Positions 1 to 7,720 of a stretch of DNA of 28,934 nt are shown here, piece after piece; within the stretch, counting starts at the first letter, position 1, and the number at the start of each line of letters is the position of its first letter. Below the pieces are notes generated by a model. The model was not told the origin of the DNA, did no database searches, and saw nothing but the letters and a program-made list of their open reading frames with translations. Origin of the DNA: Treponema sp. UBA4319 (lineage in GTDB: Bacteria > Spirochaetota > Spirochaetia > Treponematales > Treponemataceae); NCBI GenBank assembly GCA_002393865.1, contig DGUD01000062.1:1-28934 (forward strand), written 5' to 3'. Position numbers and translations under genes: made by a program.

Positions 1-495
1 GCCCAGTTCATCGGCGACACGAACCTCTTTGAGAGTTCCGTGGTGGAATGCGTGCCGCACCAGACGCCGGGCAAGGAGCCTGACTTTATGGTGACGCTGC
101 ATACCCCCGCGCTCGGCTTGCAGGCGCAGCTGAAAGGCGACACGCAGGCGACGAAGGAGGAGGACAAGAATATCCTCGTGACCGACTACGAGCACACGGA
201 TGTGGGGCAGAAGGTCTGCTTTACCATACGCCCGGAGAAAATCCGCATCACGCTGGAGGAGCCGGACGTGCACGGGCGCAAGGACATCAATGTGTTCAAG
301 GGCATCGTTGAGGAGCCGGTATACACGGGCTTCCAGTCAAAATTCTATGTGCGGCTGGAGAACGGTACCATCATCAAGGTCTTTAAGCAGCATACGAACT
401 ACCTTGACGACGGTCCGGAAATCCAGTGGAAGGACACGGTCTACGTGTCATGGTCTGCAGAGGACGGCTACATCGTCGAGGATATACAGAAATGA
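1..495 (+). CDS. potA: Spermidine/putrescine ABC transporter ATP-binding subunit PotA, C-terminal part (5' end outside window)
   Basis: The frame is open from base 1 and ends in TGA at 493-495, leaving 164 codons of the 3' end. The visible start, AQFIGDTNLFE, is the PotA/FbpC-type junction between the nucleotide-binding domain and the TOBE region. The rest (about residues 15-164) is the TOBE regulatory domain, including the IRPEKIRI segment typical of these ATPases. Walker A, signature and Walker B motifs would lie upstream of the window. PotA hydrolyses ATP on the cytoplasmic face to drive polyamine import through PotB/PotC. Its stop overlaps the potB start (ATGA at 492-495), so translation is probably coupled. 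The assignment rests on the TOBE sequence and the potBCD genes that follow. Confidence 0.9.
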   Translation, partial: AQFIGDTNLFESSVVECVPHQTPGKEPDFMVTLHTPALGLQAQLKGDTQATKEEDKNILVTDYEHTDVGQKVCFTIRPEKIRITLEEPDVHGRKDINVFKGIVEEPVYTGFQSKFYVRLENGTIIKVFKQHTNYLDDGPEIQWKDTVYVSWSAEDGYIVEDIQK

Positions 496-1454
496 GCGGC
501 GGGGCAGTTTCTTCCGGCGGCAAGTACAAGAAATCGAACCCCGGCCCGTTCTATGCGTGGCCGATGGGCGGCTGGTTCTCGCTCTTCTTTGTGGCGCCGC
601 TGCTCATCATCGTCGCCTATTCCTTTATGAAGCGCGATGTCTATGGCGGCGTTGTCCGCGAATTCAGCCTGAAGGCCTACCGGCAGATGTTTACCGCGGC
701 GTACGGGCTGATTTTCCTGCGCACCTTGTGGATTACCGTGCTTTCCACCGGCATCACCATACTGATTGCCCTGCCGTGTGGTTATGCGATGGCGCGCAGC
801 AAGCACCAGACGCTGCTGCTCATCCTCATCATCGTGCCCTTCCTGACGAATTCGCTTATCCGCATATTCGCGTGGATTACGATATTGGGCGACAACGGCA
901 TGCTTAACGGGATTTTCCGCACATGCTTCAATTTCTGGCACCATCTGGTGCTGCGCCGCAGCGCCGACACCTACGTCGCGCACAAGTTCATGTTCACGCA
1001 GGGTGCTGTCGTGCTCGTGAGCATCTATATGTATCTTCCGTATGCGGTGCTCCCGGTGTTCACCGCCGTGGATCGCTTTGACTTCAGCCTGCTGGAGGCG
1101 GCGCGGGATCTCGGCGCCACCAAGATGCAGTCGGTGCTGCGCGTGCTGCTGCCGGGAATCCGCAGCGGCATTGTGAGCGCGCTCATCTTTACGTTCATCC
1201 CGATATTCGGCTCCTACACCGTGCCCCAGCTGGTTGGCGGCAAGGACAGCTACATGCTGGGCACGCTCGTCGTCGATCAGGTGCAGAAGGTGCGCAACTG
1301 GCCGCTCGCGTCCGCGTTCAGCATGCTCATCACGGCGCTCAGTATGGCGGGAATCCTCTGGATGCTCGCCGCGAACCGCAAAGACGCGGAGATGAAGAAG
1401 GTTTCCGCCAAGGAAGACCCGGCTCCGCTCGGCACGGAAGGAGGCGCAAAATGA
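492..1454 (+). CDS. potB: Spermidine/putrescine ABC transporter permease PotB
   Basis: This 320-residue inner-membrane permease has several hydrophobic segments. The first is near residues 22-42, and the last lies just before the charged C-terminus. The EAA loop that contacts the ATPase is visible around residues 200-222 (LLEAARDLGATKMQSVLRV), which places it in the binding-protein-dependent permease family. The start is ATG 492, overlapping the potA stop. A longer open frame reaching back to 426 would lie inside potA and is not credible. Its stop overlaps the potC ATG (1451-1454). It forms the translocation channel with PotC and receives polyamine from PotD. The segment around residues 145-170, rich in His and Arg, is somewhat unusual and is probably a periplasmic loop. 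Confidence 0.93.
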   Translation: MSGGAVSSGGKYKKSNPGPFYAWPMGGWFSLFFVAPLLIIVAYSFMKRDVYGGVVREFSLKAYRQMFTAAYGLIFLRTLWITVLSTGITILIALPCGYAMARSKHQTLLLILIIVPFLTNSLIRIFAWITILGDNGMLNGIFRTCFNFWHHLVLRRSADTYVAHKFMFTQGAVVLVSIYMYLPYAVLPVFTAVDRFDFSLLEAARDLGATKMQSVLRVLLPGIRSGIVSALIFTFIPIFGSYTVPQLVGGKDSYMLGTLVVDQVQKVRNWPLASAFSMLITALSMAGILWMLAANRKDAEMKKVSAKEDPAPLGTEGGAK

Positions 1455-2326
1455 AGTACCAGCATCCGCTCCATCTTATGCTGACGCTCAAGCGCAAAAA
1501 GGCTTCTGAGCCGGGGCGCCACGCAAAGCGCCAGTGGAAGAAGCGCGCGCCTGCGTTCAGCTTTTCCGGCGCCGTGCTCTGCCTTGCGCTGCTCTTCCTC
1601 TTTATTCCGCTCTTTGTCATCACCGTCTACTCGTTCAACGGGTCGAAGGACACGACTTTTACCGGCGTCTCCTTTGAGTGGTACCAGAAGCTCTTCCTTG
1701 ATTCCTCCGATTTGTGGCACGCGCTGCTGAACAGCTTCTTTATCGCCTTTACGTCGGGCATCGCCGCCACCGTGCTGGGGACGCTCGCTGCAATCGGCGT
1801 AAGCTGGTACAAGTTCCGGGGGCGCTCCTACATACAGACGACGAGTTTTCTGCCGATGGTGCTGCCGGAAGTCATCATGGGCGTCTCGCTGCTGATTTTT
1901 TTCAGCGGCATCAAGATGGCGCTGGGACTCCTGACGATATTCATCGCGCACACGACGTTCTGTCTGCCCTTCGTCTACCTGATGGTCACTGCCCGCATCG
2001 ATGAATTCGACTATTCGATTATCGAGGCGAGCCACGATTTGGGGGCGAACGAGGTGCAGACGCTCTTCCGCGTGATAATCCCCGCGATTATGCCGGGTAT
2101 TGTCTCCGGTTTTATGATGAGCGTCACCATGTCGCTTGAGGATTACGTGATAACGTCGCTGGTCAGCGGGCCGGGCAGCACGACGCTCCCGCTCTATGTC
2201 TATTCGATGATACGTTTTGGCGTGAGCCCGGTGATAAACGCGCTTTCCTTCGTGCTTATACTTGCCATCTGCGCGGTTACCTTTGTCCTGCGCAAGGGGC
2301 TCAAGAGCTTTGCCGCGGCGCACTAA
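1451..2326 (+). CDS. potC: Spermidine/putrescine ABC transporter permease PotC
   Basis: This is the second permease of the polyamine importer, 291 residues. A basic cytoplasmic N-terminus of about 35 residues is followed by roughly six membrane spans, the first near residues 37-58. The EAA loop reads IIEASHDLGANEVQTLFRV at about residues 194-212. The PotC-like segment SVTMSLEDYVITSLVSGPG follows. The start is ATG 1451, overlapping the potB TGA by four bases. It is expected to pair with PotB as a heterodimer and to bind PotA through the EAA loop. The N-terminal extension is longer and more basic than in typical PotC. Confidence 0.93.
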   Translation: MKYQHPLHLMLTLKRKKASEPGRHAKRQWKKRAPAFSFSGAVLCLALLFLFIPLFVITVYSFNGSKDTTFTGVSFEWYQKLFLDSSDLWHALLNSFFIAFTSGIAATVLGTLAAIGVSWYKFRGRSYIQTTSFLPMVLPEVIMGVSLLIFFSGIKMALGLLTIFIAHTTFCLPFVYLMVTARIDEFDYSIIEASHDLGANEVQTLFRVIIPAIMPGIVSGFMMSVTMSLEDYVITSLVSGPGSTTLPLYVYSMIRFGVSPVINALSFVLILAICAVTFVLRKGLKSFAAAH

Positions 2327-2358
2327 GCGGCAGAATTTTAGTTTTTAAGAGGATTTTT

Positions 2359-3459
2359 ATGAAATACACTGCTACAAAGATTTCTAAGGCTGCCGCTGGC
2401 ATCGCTACGTTTGTTCTGGCTGCCGCCTCGGCGTTCGCGCTGTGCACGGCGCTTTCCGGCTGCTCCGGCAAGGGGTCTGACGGCGCCGGTAGCAAAGTTT
2501 TGTACCTGTACAACTGGACGTACTATACACCTGATGAGGTTCTGCGCGAATTCGAGCGGCGCTTCGGCTGCACGGTCAAAGTTGACAGCTACGCGTCCAA
2601 CGAGGAGATGTACTCAAAGCTGAAGGCGGGCGCCAAGGGCTACGACATCGTGTTCCCCTCGCAGGATTATGCCTCCATCATGATAAAGCAGAAGATGCTG
2701 CGCGAGCTTGACCAGAGCAAGCTGACGAACAAGGGCTACATCAGCCCTCTGGTGCTCAGCAAGGCGACCTATGACCCTGAGATGCGCTACTGCGTGCCGT
2801 ACTACTACGGTGCCGCCGGTATCTGCGTGAACAAGGCCAAGGCGACCGGTACCTACGAGCGGACGTGGAATATTTTTGCCGACCCGCAGTTCAAGGGGCA
2901 TGCGACGATGATGGACGACATGCGCGAGGTTATCGGGGACGCGCTTGCCTATCAGGGGCACGACGTGAACAGCCTTGACGATACGGAGCTCGCGCAGGCA
3001 AAGAAGCTCATCGAGGAGAAATGGAAGCCCAACCTGGTGAAATTTGACGCGGAAGGCTTCGGAAAGTCCTTTGCGTCCGGTGATTTCTGGCTCTGCCAGG
3101 GCTACGCGGAAGTCGTGCACGGCGAGGTGACGGAGGACAGGTGGGAGAACGAGATTGATTTCTTTATCCCGCAGGAAGGCGGACCGGCATATCTTGACAG
3201 CATGTGCATACTCAAGGACGCGCCCCACTACGAGCTTGCGAACGAATTCATCAATTTTATCCACGAGCCGCAGATTTACGCCCAGTTCCTTGACGCCTTC
3301 CGCTTTCCCTGCTCCGTGAACACCGAAGCCGGGCAGTACATGAAGACCAAGCCGATGTACGAGGCGTCGCAGATGGACAACTGCGTTCTCAAGGAGGATG
3401 TGGGCGAAGGGCTGGATAAGTACAACACTATCTGGCAGGACATCCGCTTCTCCGACTGA
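2359..3459 (+). CDS. potD: Polyamine-binding lipoprotein PotD
   Basis: This is the substrate-binding component of the PotABCD importer, 366 residues. A lipoprotein signal peptide covers residues 1-34 and ends in a lipobox LSGC with Cys35 as the lipidated residue. The mature protein begins with the PotD/PotF hallmark YLYNWTYYTPDEVL and carries the family segment GYDIVFPSQDYASIM near residues 93-110. It should capture spermidine or putrescine outside the inner membrane and deliver it to PotBC. A good ribosome-binding site (AAGAGGA) precedes ATG 2359. The 32-base gap from potC fits the same operon. Substrate preference between putrescine and spermidine cannot be told from the sequence by eye. 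Confidence 0.93.
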   Translation: MKYTATKISKAAAGIATFVLAAASAFALCTALSGCSGKGSDGAGSKVLYLYNWTYYTPDEVLREFERRFGCTVKVDSYASNEEMYSKLKAGAKGYDIVFPSQDYASIMIKQKMLRELDQSKLTNKGYISPLVLSKATYDPEMRYCVPYYYGAAGICVNKAKATGTYERTWNIFADPQFKGHATMMDDMREVIGDALAYQGHDVNSLDDTELAQAKKLIEEKWKPNLVKFDAEGFGKSFASGDFWLCQGYAEVVHGEVTEDRWENEIDFFIPQEGGPAYLDSMCILKDAPHYELANEFINFIHEPQIYAQFLDAFRFPCSVNTEAGQYMKTKPMYEASQMDNCVLKEDVGEGLDKYNTIWQDIRFSD

Positions 3460-3493
3460 CGCGGAGCGGTGCCGGGGGCGGCGCGCGCCTGTT

Positions 3494-3513
3494 CCCCGCG
3501 CCTCAGCGGGTTT
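3494..3513 (+). terminator. Possible weak Rho-independent terminator after potD
   Basis: CCCGC (3495-3499) pairs with GCGGG (3506-3510) across a six-base loop and is followed by TTTCTC. It lies 35 bases after the potD stop. The stem is short and the U-tract is interrupted, so termination may be weak. Confidence 0.35.
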
Positions 3514-3557
3514 CTCAGCCGGATTTGACCGGAATCAAGTACCACTCCCGCTGCACG

Positions 3558-3579
3558 CGGAACACAACATTGATTTCTG
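3558..3579 (+). repeat. Dyad-symmetric intergenic element, copy A
   Basis: CGGAACACAA, two bases, then TTGATTTCTG. The halves are near-inverted copies of each other (CGGAANNCAA / TTGNNTTCCG) with one deviation in the right half. Matching copies occur at 9298-9319 and, inverted, at 19442-19463. The element ends 19 bases before the -35 hexamer of the promoter at 3599-3627. Confidence 0.7.
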
Positions 3580-3580
3580 T

Positions 3581-3617
3581 GATTCCGGCGGCTCTTGATG
3601 GACAAGTGCCGGAAATC
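3581..3617. repeat. Inverted repeat overlapping a promoter
   Basis: GATTCCGGC (3581-3589) pairs with GCCGGAAATC (3608-3617), with one bulged A. An inner CTTG/CAAG pair (3594-3597 / 3603-3606) lies inside it. The -35 hexamer TGGACA (3599-3604) lies in the centre, so the structure could be an operator or an RNA hairpin at the very start of a transcript. Confidence 0.5.
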
Positions 3618-3627
3618 GGATTATAAT
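3599..3627 (+). promoter_or_regulatory. Strong sigma-70-like promoter with a distant downstream gene
   Basis: TGGACA (3599-3604), a 17-base spacer, then a perfect TATAAT (3622-3627). Transcription should start near 3634. The next convincing start codon is GTG 3954. The promoter lies inside an inverted repeat and just downstream of dyad copy A. Confidence 0.6.
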
Positions 3628-3899
3628 AGACTTGTCCGGGCGCTCTGTTTCTTTCCTCTCCGGCCTTGCATTTTGTAAGCTTGCTGGTTCTGGGCTGAGG
3701 CTTCCGGGCAGCGCTTATCGGATGGGTTTGAAGGGAATTCGGGCTCTTGCCGGATGTCTTTTTGCAGCGTGCGCCCGGCGGAAGGAATACCGTGCGCACA
3801 TGACAGGAATCCTGAAAATTCCCTTTACTTGTGTCTGGGGTTCCTGCGGCTTGGTGGTCGCTCTCATAGCGCGACTTGCAAGATTGCGGTTTTAAAGTT

Positions 3900-3926
3900 G
3901 CCTCTAAAAATAACGTTTTTGGAGGC
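3900..3926. repeat. 11-bp hairpin in the leader of the GGDEF/EAL gene
   Basis: GCCTCTAAAAA (3900-3910) pairs with TTTTTGGAGGC (3916-3926) across the loop TAACG. The only irregularity is one G-U pair. It lies 15 bases upstream of the ribosome-binding site GGGAG (3942-3946). There is no U-tract after it, so it is more likely a leader structure than a terminator. Confidence 0.5.
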
Positions 3927-3953
3927 TCCCTATAAGATTACGGGAGTAAAATA

Positions 3954-5750
3954 GTGCAGCTTGTCGATTACAAAATTGTTTTGGACTCTATTGCGACGGC
4001 GGTTTCTCTCTGCTCGCCGGTGTACGATGCGGCGGGTGACCTGATTGATGTCATCATAGAAAGCCAGAATACCTGCTGCCTTGCGCTGACGGGCAGGGCA
4101 TTCAAGAACGGTACGCGCTATACAACGATAAAGGATTCGCTGACCCCGGCGGCAGACTGGCTCGCCGTTGCCGATGCCGCGCTGCGGAGCGGTACCGCGG
4201 CGGAAAAAACGTTCTATTCGTATATCTGCAAGCGCTACATCAAGGCGTTTGTCACCACGGTGCCCGGAGGCATGCTCTGCCTGACGCTGATGGACGTGAG
4301 CGCGGAGAAAGAGGCCGAGCAGCAGCTGAAGCGTCAGAACGAGCGGCTTGCGGCGCTGACCGACGAGCTGAGCCAGAGCCGTGCGGGCCTGCAGAAGGAG
4401 CTCGGCAGCGTGGAGGCGCTGAACGAGCAGCTGCGGCTCGCCGCCTACCACGACACAATGACGAATCTGAACAACCGCGCCAGCCTGCATAAGACGCTTG
4501 AGGGCGCCGAGGCGGAGGCAAAGCGCTGCGGCGGCAAATTCGGCCTGATTCTTATAGATCTTGACAACATGAAGAGCATCAACGATTCCAGCGGCCATGC
4601 CGCCGGGGATGATGTCATCAGGAAATTTGCCGTGACGCTGCGCAAGCGGGAGGACGAGCACGTTACCGCCTTCCGTTTTGGCAGCGACGAATTTATCCTT
4701 CTGGTGCAGGGGATTGCCGGGCGTGAAGCCCTGCAGGATATGGCGCGCGAGCTTATCCGCGAGCAGAACGAGGAGAACCGGGGGCTTTCCTGCGGCATCT
4801 CGGTCTATCCTGACGACAGCGATTCCATTGCCGACCTGCTGAAGTACGCGGATATGGCGGTCATCGAGGCAAAGCGCAACGGCAAGAACCAGGCCTGCGT
4901 GTTCCAGCAGTACATCAGGGATAAATTCCTCCAGCGCATGAATATCGAGCAGAAGCTCTCGCGCGCTATGGCGGACAAAATATTCCAGCTGTACTACCAG
5001 CCGCAGTTCGATATCGATTCCGGAAAACTGCGGGGCTTTGAGGCACTGCTGCGCTGGCACGACGACGAGCTGGGCTGGATAAGCCCGGAACGCTTTATCC
5101 CGCTTGCCGAAGAATCCCGGCTGGTGGTGCCCATCGGCGACTGGGTCATGCAGACGGCGCTCACGACGCTGGCGGCGTGGGAAAAAGACTACGGCTTTGA
5201 CGGCGTGCTCTCGGTGAATGTGTCGCCGCTCCAGTTCAAGGAGGCGGATTTCCTGCGCAAGCTGGAGGACGGCGTAAAGCGCACGGGAATTCAGCCGGCG
5301 CACCTTGAGATAGAGATAACGGAAGGCATACTCATCGACAATTTCGATGAGATTCTGCGCAAGCTTAACGTCATACATGATATGGGGATAGGCATCTCGC
5401 TCGATGACTTTGGCACCGGCTATTCCTCCATGCGCTACCTGCAGGTGCTGCCGCTCACGACGCTCAAGATTGACAAGTCCTTTATCACCAATATCTCGGA
5501 GGCAGGCGGCAAGGAGACGGAGATTGCCGAGAGCATCGTGTCGCTCGTGTCGCATCTGGGGCTGGATGCCATCGCGGAGGGCGTGGAGACCGACGAGCAG
5601 CTTGCCACGCTCAAGAAATTCAACTGCAAGAACATAAACGTGCAGGGATTCCTCAAGGGCAAGCCGATGCCCCACGATTTGTGCGAGCGCATCCTGAGCG
5701 GCGACAATTCTGCCATACTTACCATCAAGGACAGCACGCCGGAGAACTAA
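3954..5750 (+). CDS. PAS-like/GGDEF/EAL cyclic-di-GMP turnover protein
   Basis: This 598-residue cytoplasmic protein has no membrane segment. Residues 1-115 look like a PAS-type sensor, residues 117-165 form a coiled-coil linker, residues about 166-320 are a GGDEF domain and residues about 335-590 an EAL domain. The GGDEF signature reads GSDEF (243-247), so the second Gly is Ser. Cyclase activity is possible but not certain. The EAL domain keeps its catalytic set: EAL (363-365), NVSP (422-425), EITE (454-457), DDFGTG (484-489), K505, EGVET (542-546) and Q564. Phosphodiesterase activity, hydrolysing cyclic di-GMP to pGpG, is therefore well supported. The start is GTG 3954 with GGGAG seven bases upstream. 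It is a stand-alone gene behind a long structured region. Confidence 0.9.
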   Translation: MQLVDYKIVLDSIATAVSLCSPVYDAAGDLIDVIIESQNTCCLALTGRAFKNGTRYTTIKDSLTPAADWLAVADAALRSGTAAEKTFYSYICKRYIKAFVTTVPGGMLCLTLMDVSAEKEAEQQLKRQNERLAALTDELSQSRAGLQKELGSVEALNEQLRLAAYHDTMTNLNNRASLHKTLEGAEAEAKRCGGKFGLILIDLDNMKSINDSSGHAAGDDVIRKFAVTLRKREDEHVTAFRFGSDEFILLVQGIAGREALQDMARELIREQNEENRGLSCGISVYPDDSDSIADLLKYADMAVIEAKRNGKNQACVFQQYIRDKFLQRMNIEQKLSRAMADKIFQLYYQPQFDIDSGKLRGFEALLRWHDDELGWISPERFIPLAEESRLVVPIGDWVMQTALTTLAAWEKDYGFDGVLSVNVSPLQFKEADFLRKLEDGVKRTGIQPAHLEIEITEGILIDNFDEILRKLNVIHDMGIGISLDDFGTGYSSMRYLQVLPLTTLKIDKSFITNISEAGGKETEIAESIVSLVSHLGLDAIAEGVETDEQLATLKKFNCKNINVQGFLKGKPMPHDLCERILSGDNSAILTIKDSTPEN

Positions 5751-5765
5751 GGCTGCGCCGCGATG

Positions 5766-6200
5766 CTACGGGGCAAAGTCCGGCAGATGGTATTCCACGT
5801 ATCTGACCCGCCCGTTGCGCACGGCGCTGCGGATTTCTTTTTCGCGGGCGGAAAGCTGGCTCGTGCCGGATTTTACCTCTATCAGCAGGATGTCGCGCAC
5901 CGGGCGCCCTTCCGCCGTGCCGGGAAAGGCGATGTAATCGACCGGTTTGCCGACAAAGCGGACGTCGCCGGGGTTGCAGGGAAAATCCGGCAGGTATGGC
6001 GCCAGCTGCTCCCCGAACTGCCCGCCGAGCACGGCTCGGCTCCGTTTTACCGCGTCCGCGCGTTCCCGCTGCAGCATGGCTGCGTCCCTGAGTTTCTGGA
6101 TGATGCCTCCGAGCGCCATGCCGACAAGCAGGGTTCCCAGAAGCACTGCGCCTGCCGCCGCAAGAAAAAGCGCCGGGTCGGAAAAAATAGTCTCCAGCAT
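5766..6200 (-). CDS. Membrane-anchored Holliday-junction-resolvase-like endonuclease domain protein
   Basis: This 144-residue protein has one N-terminal transmembrane helix (about residues 9-31), a basic/coiled segment, then a PD-(D/E)XK-type nuclease fold. The probable metal-binding residues are Asp88 (VGKPVDYIAF) and Glu108/Lys110 (LLIEVKSG), followed by TSQLSAREKEI. This pattern matches the predicted Holliday-junction-resolvase-related family (Endonuc_Holl type) from memory. The biological role of that family is not established. The gene is convergent with the GGDEF/EAL gene (15-base gap) and divergent from the OmpA gene. No Shine-Dalgarno sequence precedes ATG 6200. A TATGAT box ends six bases upstream, which suggests a leaderless message. 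Confidence 0.75.
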   Translation of the reverse strand: MLETIFSDPALFLAAAGAVLLGTLLVGMALGGIIQKLRDAAMLQRERADAVKRSRAVLGGQFGEQLAPYLPDFPCNPGDVRFVGKPVDYIAFPGTAEGRPVRDILLIEVKSGTSQLSAREKEIRSAVRNGRVRYVEYHLPDFAP

Positions 6201-6206
6201 GATGTA

Positions 6207-6234
6207 ATCATAGCGGAAATTCGTTGTTTGTTGA
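6207..6234 (-). promoter_or_regulatory. Promoter predicted to give a leaderless mRNA (nuclease-like gene)
   Basis: On the minus strand, TCAACA (6234-6229), a 16-base spacer, TATGAT (6212-6207), six bases, then ATG at 6200. The -10 is a 5/6 match and the -35 a 4/6 match to sigma-70. With transcription starting about seven bases after the -10, the message begins at or next to the start codon. Confidence 0.45.
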
Positions 6235-6271
6235 ATAGAGTCAGTTTCAAAACCGAAGAAGAGGAGTCGTT

Positions 6272-7621
6272 ATGGGTACCAAGCATATCTTCCGCGCCGC
6301 ACTTTTCTGCGTCCTTCCGGCGCTGTTCGTCTTCCATGCCGCTGCGCAGACCGCCGCCATGCCCACGGAGCAGTACGACGTGAGCGGCGGTCCCGTCACG
6401 TTCGAGTTCAAGTACCAGAAGGGCGACCACTACCGCATTCTCTCCACTGTCAACGAGGATGTCTTTGTGAACATGCGCCTTGACCACCACGCCGTCATCG
6501 TGAACCGGATTGCTGCCGAGGTGACTGACACCGACGGCAAGGGCGGCGCCACCCACGACGCTACGTTCATGACGTCGGAGGATTCCACCGGCTCGCTTAC
6601 GGGGGCGAAATTCTCGTACGGCGAGGAATACCACAGCGTTTTTAGCCGCGATGCGCGGGGCATCTATACCATCAGCGACGAATTCTTCATGCCGACCGTC
6701 CGCGATGTGCCGACTTTCCCCGAAGGTCCGGTAAAGCCGGGGGACACGTGGACTGCATCCGGGCACGAGGCGCACGACATGCGCCGCCAGTTTGGCATGC
6801 AGGCGCCGTACAAGGTGCCGTTCACCGCGACCTACACCTATCTGGGCACCGTGAGCAGGGAGGCGAGCGGCGTAAAAGGCGCATCTGCGGCCGATGCCGC
6901 GGCGGGCGGTCGCCGGGTGGACGGTGGGTCATCGGCCTCGCGCCTGCATGTGTTCAACGTGAGCTACACGCTCTATGCCGAGACGCCGCTCCCCTCAAAG
7001 GAATTCGCGTCCTCCGACTATCCGGTGCTCATGATGGGGTACAGCGACGAGCTCGTCTACTGGGACGCGGAGAAGGGCGCCATCGACCACTACACGGAGC
7101 GCTTCCGCATCATCATGGAAAGCTCCTTCGGCTATATCTACGAATTCCGCGGGACGGCGCATTCCGAGGTGACAGAATTTGAGCGTGCCGGCACGGATGA
7201 CAATGTGGCCGCCGTGCAGAAGCAGCTGGAAGACCTTGGTCTGGAAAACGTGACCGTGCAGAAGAGCGATATGGGGCTCACGCTGTCCATCGAGAATATC
7301 CAGTTCAAAGCGGAGAGCGCCGTCCTGCTTGACAGCGAGAAGGCAAAGCTTGACCAGCTTGCGCAGATATTGTCCGCCTACCCGGACAACGACATTCTGG
7401 TGAGCGGGCACACGGCAAAATCCCGCGGCGGCAAGGATCCTCAGCAGCTCAGCGAGGATAGGGCTCAGACCGTCGCGGACTACCTGATTTCGCTGGGCGT
7501 AAAGGACCGCTACCACATCTTTACGCAGGGCTTCGGCGACACAAAGCCGGTCGCGCCCAATTCGACAAAGGAAGGCATGGCGAAGAACCGCCGCGTGGAA
7601 ATCACCATCATGGACAAGTAG
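6272..7621 (+). CDS. OmpA-family outer-membrane/periplasmic protein
   Basis: This 449-residue secreted protein has a signal peptide (about residues 1-25, cleavage near HAAAQ). A beta-rich N-terminal domain (about 30-300) is not recognised. The C-terminal OmpA domain (about 325-449) contains the peptidoglycan-binding features LVSGHTAKSR, LSEDRAQTVADYLISLGV and NRRVEITI. OmpA domains tether the outer membrane or an envelope complex to peptidoglycan. A low-complexity linker rich in Ala, Gly and Ser (about residues 196-225) interrupts the N-terminal part. ATG 6272 has a clear GAGGAG ribosome-binding site. N-terminal domains of this style are familiar from treponemal OmpA-like proteins, but no specific orthologue is claimed. 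Confidence 0.88.
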   Translation: MGTKHIFRAALFCVLPALFVFHAAAQTAAMPTEQYDVSGGPVTFEFKYQKGDHYRILSTVNEDVFVNMRLDHHAVIVNRIAAEVTDTDGKGGATHDATFMTSEDSTGSLTGAKFSYGEEYHSVFSRDARGIYTISDEFFMPTVRDVPTFPEGPVKPGDTWTASGHEAHDMRRQFGMQAPYKVPFTATYTYLGTVSREASGVKGASAADAAAGGRRVDGGSSASRLHVFNVSYTLYAETPLPSKEFASSDYPVLMMGYSDELVYWDAEKGAIDHYTERFRIIMESSFGYIYEFRGTAHSEVTEFERAGTDDNVAAVQKQLEDLGLENVTVQKSDMGLTLSIENIQFKAESAVLLDSEKAKLDQLAQILSAYPDNDILVSGHTAKSRGGKDPQQLSEDRAQTVADYLISLGVKDRYHIFTQGFGDTKPVAPNSTKEGMAKNRRVEITIMDK

Positions 7622-7699
7622 CGGGCTTTGCCGGCAGCCTCTTCTGTTCCTCTGGGGGAGCCCGCATGCCTCCGCGCCCGATTGTATCCGCTTGCGTCC

Positions 7700-7715
7700 G
7701 CCCGCGGGCTTTTTT
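7700..7715 (+). terminator. Rho-independent terminator after the OmpA gene
   Basis: The palindrome GCCCGCGGGC (7700-7709) is followed by six T. An alternative longer pairing joins AGCCCGC (7659-7665) with GCGGGCT (7704-7710). It ends just before the stop codon of the convergent lipoprotein gene. Confidence 0.5.
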
Positions 7716-7720
7716 GCCGC

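Larger units (their letters stand above)
3460..3953. other. 494-bp intergenic region between potD and the GGDEF/EAL gene
   Basis: No convincing gene is present. The region holds a possible potD terminator (3494-3513), the sequence CAGCCGGATTTGAC at 3516-3529 (repeated exactly at 9278-9291), dyad element copy A (3558-3579), an inverted repeat overlapping a strong promoter (3581-3627), and a hairpin at 3900-3926. If the promoter at 3599-3627 drives the downstream gene, the mRNA leader is about 320 bases. I could not match that leader to a known riboswitch class. A TTG-started 87-codon open frame (3632-3895) shows no recognisable features. Confidence 0.6.

Noticed and set aside
1277..2323. A 348-codon minus-strand frame opposite potB/potC
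   Set aside because: Antisense to convincing permease genes, low-complexity Arg/His/Glu-rich product, no start signals.
3632..3895. TTG-started 87-codon frame just after the promoter at 3599-3627
   Set aside because: No ribosome-binding site, no recognisable domain and no support from composition. Reported only as part of the intergenic region.
3634..3953. Cyclic-di-GMP (GEMM) riboswitch in the leader of the GGDEF/EAL gene
   Set aside because: The conserved GEMM core sequences were looked for and not found. Only a simple hairpin near the start codon is evident.
3930..5675. A 581-codon open frame on the minus strand opposite the GGDEF/EAL gene
   Set aside because: It mirrors the real gene. 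High GC and codon bias keep the antisense frame open. Its translation has no domain and is rich in Arg, His, Leu and Val, as expected of an antisense shadow.
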